In this document: positions 47,337-54,616 of the stretch, one piece after another
Position numbering within the stretch: position 1 is the first letter of the stretch
How the letters are laid out: every line of letters starts with the position of its first letter
From: Ottowia flava
GTDB taxonomy: Bacteria; Pseudomonadota; Gammaproteobacteria; Burkholderiales; Burkholderiaceae_C
DNA length: 64,000 nt
Direction: 5' to 3'
Assembly (NCBI RefSeq): GCF_042680565.1
Contig: NZ_JBHUEJ010000019.1
Span: forward strand, 62,001-126,000
The notes under the pieces: model-generated
Database searches by the model: none
What the model was told of the DNA's origin: nothing
Seen by the model: the letters and a program-made list of their open reading frames with translations, nothing else
Program-made: the position numbers and the translations under genes

Positions 47337-48626
47337 TTGAACTGGCAGGAAATGTCTTTATCGCAACCCGCGGTGCAGGCCGCCATCGGCGTGCTGGGCC
47401 TGCTGCTCGTGTCCTGGGTGGCGCAGTGGCTGGCGCGGCATGTGCTGGCGCGCGGCCTGGCGCGCCTGGGCACGGCCAGCCGGCCGGGCCTCGCCGCCGT
47501 GCTGCTGAACCCGCAGGTGCTGAACCGCGCGGCGCAGATCGTGCCGACGCTGATCATCCAGGTGGGCATCGGCTTCATCGAGCATCTGCCTGCCGCCGTC
47601 GTCACCGTGGTGCAGAACGTCGCCGCCGCGCTGACCGTGCTCTGCGTGGCGCGCACGCTGTTCAAGGTGCTGGACGTCACGCTGGAGGTGCACCAGCAGC
47701 GCGCCCTGGCGCACGACGACGGGCGCAGCCGCTCGATCAAGTCGTACATCCAGCTGGGCCAGCTGGTGGTCGGCGCGGCAGCGGTGGTCGTGATGATCGC
47801 GGCGCTGGCCGACAAGTCGCCGCTGATCGTGCTGTCGGGGTTTGGCGCCATGTCGGCGGTGCTGATGCTGGTGTTCCAGGACACCATCAAGTCGTTTGCC
47901 GCCGGCCTGCAGATCGAGGGCAACGACATGCTGCGCGTGGGCGACTGGATCGAGGTGCCGCAGGCCGGTGCCGACGGCGACGTGATCGACATCGCGCTCA
48001 ACACCGTCAAGGTGCAGAACTTCGACAAGACCATCGTCACCATCCCGACCTGGAAGCTGATGAGCGAGAGCTTCAAGAACTGGCGCGGCATGAGTGAATC
48101 GGGCGGCCGGCGCATCAAGCGCACGCTGATGATCGACGCGGGCAGCATCCGTTTCCTGACCGACGAAGAAATCGAGCGCCTCGGGCAGATCACGCTGATC
48201 GCCGACTACGTGCACGAGAAAGCCAGCGCGGTGAAGATCTCGCGCAGCATGAAGGCCAGCGAGCTGGGCGAAGCGCTGGCGCGCGTGCCCGCCAACCAGC
48301 GCCGCCTGACCAACATCGGCACCTTCCGCGCTTATGTGCACGCTTACCTCAAGGCCAACAGTGGCATCCACGAAGACATGACGCTGATGGTGCGCATGCT
48401 GCAGCCCACGGCCGAGGGCGTGCCGCTCGAGCTGTACTGCTTCACCAACACCACGCGCTGGGCCGACTACGAGGCGATTCAGGGCGACATCTTCGACCAC
48501 CTGCTGGCTGTGCTGCCCGAGTTTGGCCTGCGCAGCTTCCAGGCGCCGGGTGGGGCGGATTTGCTAGGGTTGATAGGCATTCTAGACAGCGCCGCCAAGT
48601 CCGCATCGATTTCTGTTTCGGAATAG
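47337..48626 (+). CDS. MscS-family mechanosensitive channel (YbdG/miniconductance-like)
   Basis: Protein of 429 residues with several N-terminal membrane helices, then the MscS pore helix and beta domain (VLSGFGAMSAVLMLVFQDTIKSFAAGLQIEGNDMLRVGDWIEVPQ). KTIVTIPTWKLMSESFKNWRGM is the hallmark of the YbdG/MscM subgroup. It opens on membrane tension to release solutes. The start is TTG 47337 with a strong AGGAGG 9 bp upstream. The last ~25 residues (LGLIGILDSAAKSASISVSE) border an AT-richer islet and may be altered at that junction. Confidence 0.92.
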   Translation: MNWQEMSLSQPAVQAAIGVLGLLLVSWVAQWLARHVLARGLARLGTASRPGLAAVLLNPQVLNRAAQIVPTLIIQVGIGFIEHLPAAVVTVVQNVAAALTVLCVARTLFKVLDVTLEVHQQRALAHDDGRSRSIKSYIQLGQLVVGAAAVVVMIAALADKSPLIVLSGFGAMSAVLMLVFQDTIKSFAAGLQIEGNDMLRVGDWIEVPQAGADGDVIDIALNTVKVQNFDKTIVTIPTWKLMSESFKNWRGMSESGGRRIKRTLMIDAGSIRFLTDEEIERLGQITLIADYVHEKASAVKISRSMKASELGEALARVPANQRRLTNIGTFRAYVHAYLKANSGIHEDMTLMVRMLQPTAEGVPLELYCFTNTTRWADYEAIQGDIFDHLLAVLPEFGLRSFQAPGGADLLGLIGILDSAAKSASISVSE

Positions 48627-48688
48627 TTCCTAAAAGCTGGGTCTAAGGTGAGATCAATAGAAATATCGCAATCTAAAATCTCATGGTA

Positions 48689-48976
48689 CTAATTGGGTGC
48701 CGAGAGATGATCGATTCGCTTTCGAACCAATTCGTTAATCTGCCGCGTAGAGTTAACTAGCATCAAATGTTGTCGGATTTCCGTGAGCGATACGACTTCG
48801 ACAAGTCGAACGATTGCGGCATTGACGAAGGAGGATGAGATTGCGGGGATTCCCTCGAAGGATAGTGCGACGTCTTCACCGCTATTGATTCTTGGTGCGA
48901 TTAATTCAAATATGACATTTCCGTCATCATACGTTGAATAGTTTTCTACATAATCCAAAATGCGAAATATTACCAT
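48689..48976 (-). CDS. Small STAS-like (DUF4325-type) protein
   Basis: Protein of 95 residues. The pattern of a strand, then VALSFEGIPAISSSFVNAAIVRLVEVV, then LVNSTRQINELVRKRI matches the STAS-like DUF4325 fold, related to anti-sigma-factor antagonists. Its ATG lies inside the end of the preceding ATPase gene (7-nt overlap), with CGGAGG as Shine-Dalgarno, so the two are translationally coupled. Base composition is clearly AT-richer than the flanks, suggesting recent acquisition. Function unknown; probably a partner of the ATPase. Confidence 0.72.
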   Translation of the reverse strand: MVIFRILDYVENYSTYDDGNVIFELIAPRINSGEDVALSFEGIPAISSSFVNAAIVRLVEVVSLTEIRQHLMLVNSTRQINELVRKRIDHLSAPN

Positions 48977-49884
48977 TTGAAAACCTCCGGCTCGACTTCA
49001 TCGATCCAACCCTGTAGTCTATCAGTCTTTAGGGCGACCCGAACCAATGTTCCCGGATATACGAATGGCTTGGTTCTGGCGGTCCGCTTCGCAATGCCTC
49101 CGACGTTCAGTGCCGATATATTTGCTCTTCCTGAGATGATTGAAATATGGCCGCGATCCTTCGTTGTAATCGTGGAAATCAGGACATCGAGGCCAGCACC
49201 GCGGTTCCGCACGTTTGATTGAGTGGTGAACCCCTGGGTGCATGCCAGTTTTAGTGCCTCGGCATCAGAAATCTGAGGTACTCTTGTTCGCACGACATTG
49301 GGTATTCCCGTTCCGAAATCGGAGATTGCGATATGCAGTTCACCATCATTAGGAAAGAATTGAGCGTGGATGCAACCTACTCCGACCCCGGAATGATCGT
49401 TAATGTTGTGAAGGATTTCCTCTAAACAAACGCGAAGACTCGCAAGTGCTTCGTCAGGGACGCCCAACTGCGTTGCTGCCCAAGGAATTAAGGTCATATA
49501 GAGAAATCCCATTGCCTGTTCATTCGAAATGAGGGTCAATGGGAACATTGTTGGACGTCTTTGCGCATGTTGGCTTAGAGGTTGTCCGTGGTATCTCGCG
49601 AAAAAACCGCAGTCATCGAGGTATTGAACCGCTGGATAGGTTTTCCAGATATTGGTCAAATTTCCATTAACTTTGCATCGGCGTAGATATTCTATAAAAT
49701 TACTTAATACTACAACGCCGATCGGTTCGATAAACTGAATGCTTCCGAAGTCAATGTCGATATTTGAAGCGCGTGCGTCCCCTTGGTCTGTAATTCCTCT
49801 TCGAATTACGCCATACATCGTGTCTTGTCCAAATCGAACGGGCAAGACGATCTTAAGGTTTGTATTGCTCAAAATGCCTAGCAT
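48970..49884 (-). CDS. STAS-domain / GHKL ATPase fusion protein
   Basis: Protein of 304 residues. Residues about 1-110 look STAS-like (IDIDFGSIQFIEPIGVVVLSNFIEYLRR, then a glycine-hinge region). Residues about 145-295 carry a GHKL (HATPase) domain: N-box EEILHNINDHS (155-165), G1 box DFGTGIP (189-195) and G2 box NRGAGLDVLIS (227-237). No phosphoacceptor His domain or membrane helix is seen, so it resembles SpoIIAB/RsbW-type serine kinases or a GHKL switch more than a sensor kinase. It is co-encoded with a small STAS-like protein in an AT-richer islet. Confidence 0.72.
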   Translation of the reverse strand: MLGILSNTNLKIVLPVRFGQDTMYGVIRRGITDQGDARASNIDIDFGSIQFIEPIGVVVLSNFIEYLRRCKVNGNLTNIWKTYPAVQYLDDCGFFARYHGQPLSQHAQRRPTMFPLTLISNEQAMGFLYMTLIPWAATQLGVPDEALASLRVCLEEILHNINDHSGVGVGCIHAQFFPNDGELHIAISDFGTGIPNVVRTRVPQISDAEALKLACTQGFTTQSNVRNRGAGLDVLISTITTKDRGHISIISGRANISALNVGGIAKRTARTKPFVYPGTLVRVALKTDRLQGWIDEVEPEVFKW

Positions 49885-50202
49885 TTAAAATTCAATTGAG
49901 CGCAGAGAGCTCTCGCGTGTTGGGTAGAAAGAATGAGTGCTGTTCTCACTGTTCCGATGGCTAAGCGCAATGATCAAATATGCTCGGATCGGATGCGGAA
50001 ACAGAGAGTAGAAGCCAATGATGACAGATCAATCCGATTTCCATTTTGCGATCACCTGAAGCTGTTGGAGGCTTGGCCGCCGGTCTCGAGGGTCCGTCGG
50101 GTACATCTCTTAGAAAAGAGGCGTCCTTTCCAGCGCGCTCGACGAGGTCAGATCGTGCACATCGCGTCGCGCGGGTCGGGTCTGGGTGATCGCCGCCAAG
50201 GG
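49885..50202. other. 318-bp spacer flanking the STAS/GHKL islet
   Basis: Overlapping open frames exist on both strands (49933-50238 plus, 49961-50251 minus), but neither has recognisable sequence or a convincing ribosome site. The composition shifts back to high GC across this stretch, so it probably holds the islet junction. The promoter of the islet operon should lie just above 49884. Confidence 0.4.
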
Positions 50203-50796
50203 TCAAGACGTCGAACGGTGATTGGCCAGGTCGCCTGAGAGGACTCGGCACAGCACATGCTCGCGCAGCGGGTGGCCGACGGGCAGGGCCGGGTGCTCGA
50301 ACGTGGCCACATCGCGTTGCATGCCCAGGCGCTGCATCACGGCTTGCGACGGCGTGTTGGTCACGGTGGTGAACGACACGATCTCGTCCAGGCCCAGCCG
50401 GTCAAAGCCAAACGCCAACGCGGCGCGAGCGCCCTCGGTCGCCAGGCCCTGGCCCCAGTGCTCGCGCGCCAGCCGCCAGCCGACTTCGACGCAGGGCGAG
50501 AACGGCAGGTCAGGCGCCGGCACGTGCAGGCCGAGCATGCCGATGAAGGCGCCGTTGTCCTGTCGCTCGACCGCCCAGAAGCCCCAACCGCGCATGGCGA
50601 TCAGCGCCTGGCAGCGGTCGGCCAGCGCGTCGCTTTCGGCGCGCGTCAGCGGTTCGGGGAAGAAGCGCATGGTCTCGGCATCGGCGTTCAGCGCGGCAAA
50701 GGGCGCGCGGTCGCTGTCGCACCAGGGACGCAGGACCAACCGTTCGGTGCGCAGCGTGGCGGGCGTGTCCAGGTGCGGGGGCGCCCTGTGGGCCAT
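50203..50796 (-). CDS. GNAT-family N-acetyltransferase (RimJ/RimL type)
   Basis: Protein of 197 residues. The N-terminal LRTERLVLRPWCDSDRAPFAALNAD and the acetyl-CoA loop REHWGQGLATEGARAALAFGFDRLG are typical of RimJ/RimL-like acetyltransferases, followed by a VTNTPSQAVMQRLGM strand-helix. Substrate unknown: a protein N terminus or a small amine. It lies 2 bp after the DsrE gene on the same strand, so is probably in that operon. Confidence 0.88.
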   Translation of the reverse strand: MAHRAPPHLDTPATLRTERLVLRPWCDSDRAPFAALNADAETMRFFPEPLTRAESDALADRCQALIAMRGWGFWAVERQDNGAFIGMLGLHVPAPDLPFSPCVEVGWRLAREHWGQGLATEGARAALAFGFDRLGLDEIVSFTTVTNTPSQAVMQRLGMQRDVATFEHPALPVGHPLREHVLCRVLSGDLANHRSTS

Positions 50797-50798
50797 GC

Positions 50799-51194
50799 TT
50801 AGAACACCAGGGTGCGCCAGCGCAGGTCCAGCGCGCGGGCCATGAACTGCACGGCGCCGCCGCGGCCGGCGACTTCGGCAATCAGGGGCGTGTCGGTCAG
50901 GCCGTGCGCGGCCAGTGCGTCGCTGCAGGCGAAGAGGCGCGCCCCGTGGGCGGCCGCGTCCTGGATGTGGGCCAGCACGGTTTTATGGACGCGCGGGCTG
51001 GCGCGCAGGGCCGCGGCCATGCCGGGCACCAGCAGGTGCACGCTGGCGGCGGTGAAGTAGATCTCCACCGGCGCGTCCATCGCGGCAGCGGCGGCGGCTT
51101 GGAAGAACGGCGTGGCCAGGCGCTCGGGCGTGCTCGGGTCGGTGGCCCAGAGCAGGATGGCCACGCCGTCGGGGCTGTGTTCGGTGAAGCTCAT
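50799..51194 (-). CDS. DsrE/DsrF-like protein
   Basis: Protein of 131 residues with a DsrE-type alpha/beta fold. AVLLWATDPSTPERLATPF-like N terminus, then PVEIYFTAASVHLLVPG, and a single conserved Cys in GARLFACSDALAAHGL, the position used for persulfide transfer in DsrE/TusD proteins. It overlaps the upstream GcvH-like gene by 4 nt. A sulfur-relay role is a reasonable inference; no dsr, sox or hdr genes are in the window. Confidence 0.78.
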   Translation of the reverse strand: MSFTEHSPDGVAILLWATDPSTPERLATPFFQAAAAAAMDAPVEIYFTAASVHLLVPGMAAALRASPRVHKTVLAHIQDAAAHGARLFACSDALAAHGLTDTPLIAEVAGRGGAVQFMARALDLRWRTLVF

Positions 51195-51679
51195 GGCGCG
51201 CCGCCTTCCGGCTTGCCGGTGGCAGGCAGGCCGGGCGTGGTGGCCGGTTGCATCTCCAGCCGGTGCAGCCAGGCGTGGTGCGCCATGGCGGGCGCGACGG
51301 CGTCGCCGGTCAGCAGCGCGGGGGCGTCGGCGGCCCAGTCGCTCAGCTGCACGCGCGCGATCCAGCCGGCGCCGTACGGGTCGCGGTGGACCAGCTCGGG
51401 CCGGTCGTCCAGCGCCTCGTTCACCTCAACCACCGTGCCGCTGACGGGCGACTTGACGGCAACGACCGACTTCGACAGCTCGACCACCGCCACCGTGTTG
51501 CCCTGCGCCAGCTCGGTGCCCACGCGCTTGGCGCGGCACATGTAGACCTCGCCCGACAGACGGATGCCCAACTGCGTGATGCCCACGGTGGCTGTGCCGT
51601 CAGCGGTCAAGCGCGCCCAGACCTGTTCGGCCATCAGGTAGTGCAGATCGTCCGGGTGGACCAGGGGTGGGGCGCTCAT
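51191..51679 (-). CDS. Glycine cleavage H-like lipoyl-carrier protein
   Basis: Protein of 162 residues. The central domain aligns with GcvH: TVGITQLGIRLSGEVYMCR, then AVVELSKSVVAVKSPVSGTVVEVNEAL, with the lipoyl Lys aligned in ELSK. It carries a longer C terminus and has no gcvT or gcvP beside it, so it need not serve glycine cleavage. Coupling with a DsrE gene recalls the lipoate-binding LbpA proteins of sulfur oxidation. It may carry sulfur on lipoate, which is inference. Confidence 0.82.
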   Translation of the reverse strand: MSAPPLVHPDDLHYLMAEQVWARLTADGTATVGITQLGIRLSGEVYMCRAKRVGTELAQGNTVAVVELSKSVVAVKSPVSGTVVEVNEALDDRPELVHRDPYGAGWIARVQLSDWAADAPALLTGDAVAPAMAHHAWLHRLEMQPATTPGLPATGKPEGGAP

Positions 51680-51717
51680 GTCGCTGAAATGGGTTCAAGC
51701 ATATCGAAGATGTGCTT

Positions 51718-51779
51718 CTGTAATGATAGCTGCCTGCGCAGAATACACTGGCGTCACAGACCGATTTGACTCCAATGCT
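51718..51779 (+). repeat. Family-A dispersed repeat upstream of creA
   Basis: GATAGCTGCCTGCGCAGAAT core with a tail GACCGATTTGACTCC. It fills the spacer between the divergent GcvH-like and creA genes, so their promoters must overlap it. Confidence 0.75.
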
Positions 51780-51785
51780 TCAGAG

Positions 51786-52265
51786 ATGAAAAAAAGCCTT
51801 CCTGCCCTTGCCTTGGCGTGCCTGCTGGGCGCGCCGCTGTGGGCGACCGCCCAGAAGATCGGCGATGTCAGCACCGCCTTTCAGTGGATCGGTCCCAACC
51901 ACAAGATCGTGGTCGAGGCGTACGACGACCCGCAGGTCGAGGGCGTGACCTGCTATGTGTCGCGTGCCCGCACCGGCGGCGTCAAGGGCGGCTTGGGGCT
52001 GGCGGAGGACAAGGCCGAAGCGTCGATCGCCTGCCGCCAGGTCGGGCCGGTGCGCTTCAAGGCGCCGCTGCCCAAGGAGGACGAAGTCTTCAGCGAACGC
52101 ATGTCGGTGCTCTTCAAACGCCTGCGTGTGGTGCGCATGGTCGACACGCAGCGCAACACGCTGCTGTACTTGACGTACTCCGACAAGCTGGTCGAAGGCT
52201 CCCCGCAGAACAGCCTGACGGCCGTGCCGATCGACCGCGCGACGCCGATCCCGATCAAGGGTTGA
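51786..52265 (+). CDS. creA: CreA family protein
   Basis: Protein of 159 residues with a Sec signal peptide (MKKSLPALALACLLGAPLWATA) and the CreA core: IGDVSTAFQWIGPNHKIVVEAYDDPQVEGVTCYVSRARTGG, SIACRQVGP, and VFSERMSVLFKRLRVVRMVD. CreA is a conserved exported protein of unknown function. ATG 51786 is the only start that gives the signal peptide. Confidence 0.92.
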   Translation: MKKSLPALALACLLGAPLWATAQKIGDVSTAFQWIGPNHKIVVEAYDDPQVEGVTCYVSRARTGGVKGGLGLAEDKAEASIACRQVGPVRFKAPLPKEDEVFSERMSVLFKRLRVVRMVDTQRNTLLYLTYSDKLVEGSPQNSLTAVPIDRATPIPIKG

Positions 52266-52298
52266 GCGCTGGGCTGACATCCGTACGGTCATGCGCTT

Positions 52299-52350
52299 GC
52301 TACGAATTGAATAGCTGTCCGCGCAGGTCCCACTTAGGTCAGCGCATGAA
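52299..52350 (+). repeat. Family-A dispersed repeat between creA and selC
   Basis: AATAGCTGTCCGCGCAGGTC core and a CACTTAGGTCAGCGC tail, ending 5 bp from the 3' end of tRNA-Sec. Confidence 0.7.
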
Positions 52351-52355
52351 ATGGG

Positions 52356-52448
52356 CGGAAGGGCATGGGAGTCGAACCCACCCGGCGACGCATGGCGCCA
52401 CCCACCGGGTTTGAAGCCCGGCCCACCCACCAGGGTGGTTGCCCTTCC
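52356..52448 (-). tRNA. selC: tRNA-Sec (anticodon UCA)
   Basis: Reads UGA as selenocysteine. All marks of tRNA-Sec are present: an 8-bp acceptor stem (GGAAGGGC / GCCCTTCC) with discriminator G, a 17-nt anticodon arm CCGGGCTTCAAACCCGG with TCA at 52414-52412, a long variable arm, and a T arm GGGTTCGACTCCC. Total 93 nt without CCA. The genome has CCC where CCA would stand, so CCA must be added. It sits at the end of the fdn-fdhE-selA-selB island. Confidence 0.96.
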
Positions 52449-52465
52449 GTAGAGAAATCTCCGCC

Positions 52466-52532
52466 CTGTGGCGCCGCAGGCGCCTTCCCCCCTCTCTCTT
52501 CGCGCTGCGCGCTTCGGGAGGGGGACAACGCC
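52466..52532 (+). repeat. Family-B GC-rich repeat between selC and selB
   Basis: TTCCCCCCTCTCTCTTCGCG followed by GCGCTTCGGGAGGGGGACAA forms the C-run/G-run hairpin of this family. The rest of 52449-52607 has no supported gene. Confidence 0.55.
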
Positions 52533-54008
52533 AATGCCCGGTGCCAGCCCGGGCAGGGCGTTCGCTGGCAGGGGCACGCGCGACGGTCTTGGGATTTGTC
52601 GCCGTATTCATTCGGTGAACAGCGTGCATTCTGCCCGCAGTTTGTGCAGGTCGCCGACGCGGCGGGTGAGGCCGATGCGGTCGAAGTGTTCGAGGATCTG
52701 GATGGCGCGTTTGCGGCCGAGGCCGGTGGCGTCGCGGAACTGGGCGGCGAGCACGTTGCCGTCGTGCGCGGCACCGATGGCGCGGGCGATGGCGGCCAGG
52801 CGCGCCATGGTGGCGGGCGGGTAGTACAAGTCCTTGACGGTCTGGTGCAGCTCGCCCTGGCGGGCCAGGCGCGCCAGGGTGATGCGCATCAGCGCTTCAC
52901 TGTCGCCCGTGCCTTTGGCCAGGTCGCGCACCCAGGCGCCTTCGTAGCCGGCGGCGGACAGCGCGGGCGCGACTTTTTGCGCGATGCGCGTTTCCTGCGC
53001 CGTGAGTTGCGCGCCATGGCTAGGCAGATGGGCGACGGCGCCGCGCAGAGCGATCTGGCCGGCGGCAGCCAGCCGTGCCAGCAGCGCTTGCCACAGCGGG
53101 GCTGACAGGCGCGGTGCGGTCAGGCGGCGCAGGCGGGCGGTGTCGGGGCCCAACTCGTCGGGCTGCTTGTCGTGAAAGGCTTGCAGCGCGGCCAGCACGG
53201 CGGCTTCCAATGCTGCGGTTTGCGTAGCGCCCAGCGCTTGCCCTGCTTGGGCCAGCGCGCCGTCGGGCATCGCATCTGGCGGCAGGGTAAGCAGGCCTTG
53301 CGCGGTCGTGAAGCGCTGCAGATCGACGCCGAAAGGCGCTGCGGCCAGCAGGCCCGCCAGGCGCTCGGCGGCGCTGGGCAGGGTCAGCGCCTGCAGCTCG
53401 GCCAGGCGCTGCGGTGTGCGGCGGTAGCGCGTGGGCGGGAAGGGGTCGAGCACGCTGCCGCCGGCCAAGGTGCGGCTGGCCGCAGCGTCGCGCAACAGCA
53501 CGCGCTCGCCATGCCAGGCGCCCACCGGGGCGTGCAGCACCAGTTGCACAAAGGCGCCGGCGCCGGGCGCCAGGGTGTCGGCGTCCAGCACGGCCACGGT
53601 GGCGGCGACCTGCGCGGCGCCCAGGTGCGCCAGCACGCGCGCGCCACTGCGCAAGGGTTTGGCTTCGCCGTGCCACAGCGTCAGGCGCACGTCGACGCGC
53701 TGGGTCTGCAAGGCGACGGTCGGGGCGGTGAGCCACTGGCCGCGCGCGACCTGGTCCTTGGCGATACCGGGCAGGGCAACGGCGCAGCGCTGGCCGGCGT
53801 GGGCACGGGCGACTTCGCGGCTTTGTGCGTGCAGGCTGCGCGCGCGTGCGGGTAGGGGCTGGGCCGATGAAGTGGGGAGCAAGGCCAGCTCGCCGCCGAC
53901 GGCGACCTCGCCCGCGTGCACCGTGCCTGTGACCACCGTGCCGGTGCCGGGCAGGGTGAAGGCGCGGTCGATCGCCAATCGGAAGGCTTTCAGGTCAAAA
54001 TCGACTTC

Positions 54009-54058
54009 CGCCCTAGAGCCATCTGCGCGGGCAGCTTCCAAAAGCATAGCTTTCAGCG
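54009..54058 (-). repeat. Family-A repeat inside selB
   Basis: CCCTAGAGCCATCTGCGCGGGCAGC on the plus strand nearly matches the intergenic copy at 58564. It is translated in frame as part of LLEAARADGSRA in SelB. Confidence 0.65.
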
Positions 54059-54365
54059 CATCGATACCCTCGCCCGTCTGTGCTGACACGGCGACGATGG
54101 GCGCGCCGGCGAGCGGCGTCGGTGCCAGCAGCGCGGCCACTTCGGCCCGGACGGCGGCGACGCGCGCGGCGTCCGCGCGGTCGGTCTTGGTCAGCACGGC
54201 GATGGCGCGCGATACGCCGAGCAGACTGAGCACGGCCAAGTGTTCCAACGTCTGCGGCATCGGCCCGTCGTCGGCGGCGACCAGCAGCAGCGCCATGTCG
54301 ATGCCGCTGGCACCGGCCACCATGGTGTGCACCAGCCGTTCGTGCCCGGGCACGTCGATGAAACC

Positions 54366-54448
54366 ATGCGTTCGGCGGCCGGCCGCCGGGCCGCCCCAAG
54401 GCCGGGGCTCCCCCCTGGGGGGACGACGCCGGAGGCGTCTAGGGGGCA
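54366..54448 (-). repeat. Family-B repeat inserted in the selB G domain
   Basis: CTCCCCCCTGGGGGGACGACGCC core. The length of 83 bp is not a multiple of three. It lies between the G2 and G3 motifs, at a loop where other SelB proteins have a short variable linker. Confidence 0.65.
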
Positions 54449-54616
54449 GTCATCCGGCACGTCGAGAAAGGCGTAGCCCAGCTCGATGCTGATGCCGCGC
54501 TGCTTTTCTTCGGGCAGGCGGTCGGTGTCGACGCCCGTCAATGCGCGCACCAGCGTGCTCTTGCCGTGGTCGATGTGGCCTGCGGTGCCGATGATCATGG
54601 TGGTAGCGGTGGCGAA

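Larger units (their letters stand above)
52608..54598 (-). pseudogene. selB: Selenocysteine-specific elongation factor SelB, reading frame broken in the G domain
   Basis: EF-Tu-like GTPase that delivers Sec-tRNA to UGA at a SECIS element. The N-terminal piece (54598 to about 54449) has G1 GHIDHGKST and G2 RGISIELGYAF. The C-terminal piece (54365 to 52608, about 585 residues) resumes at GFIDVPGHERLVHTM (G3), has TKTD (G4), the EF-Tu-like domains and winged-helix repeats for SECIS binding. Between them lies an 83-bp GC-rich family-B insertion that puts the halves in different frames, with an in-frame TGA. Everything else looks intact. Either a real frameshift or a one-base sequence error in the C6/G6 hairpin. 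Confidence 0.8.

Noticed and set aside
49933..50251. Small genes on either strand in the islet flank
   Set aside because: Overlapping frames without recognisable domains, ribosome sites or codon character; not supported as genes.
51191..51679. Genuine glycine cleavage H protein (gcvH)
   Set aside because: The lipoyl Lys is kept, but the C terminus is longer, no gcvT/gcvP is adjacent, and the gene is coupled to a DsrE gene; called GcvH-like only.
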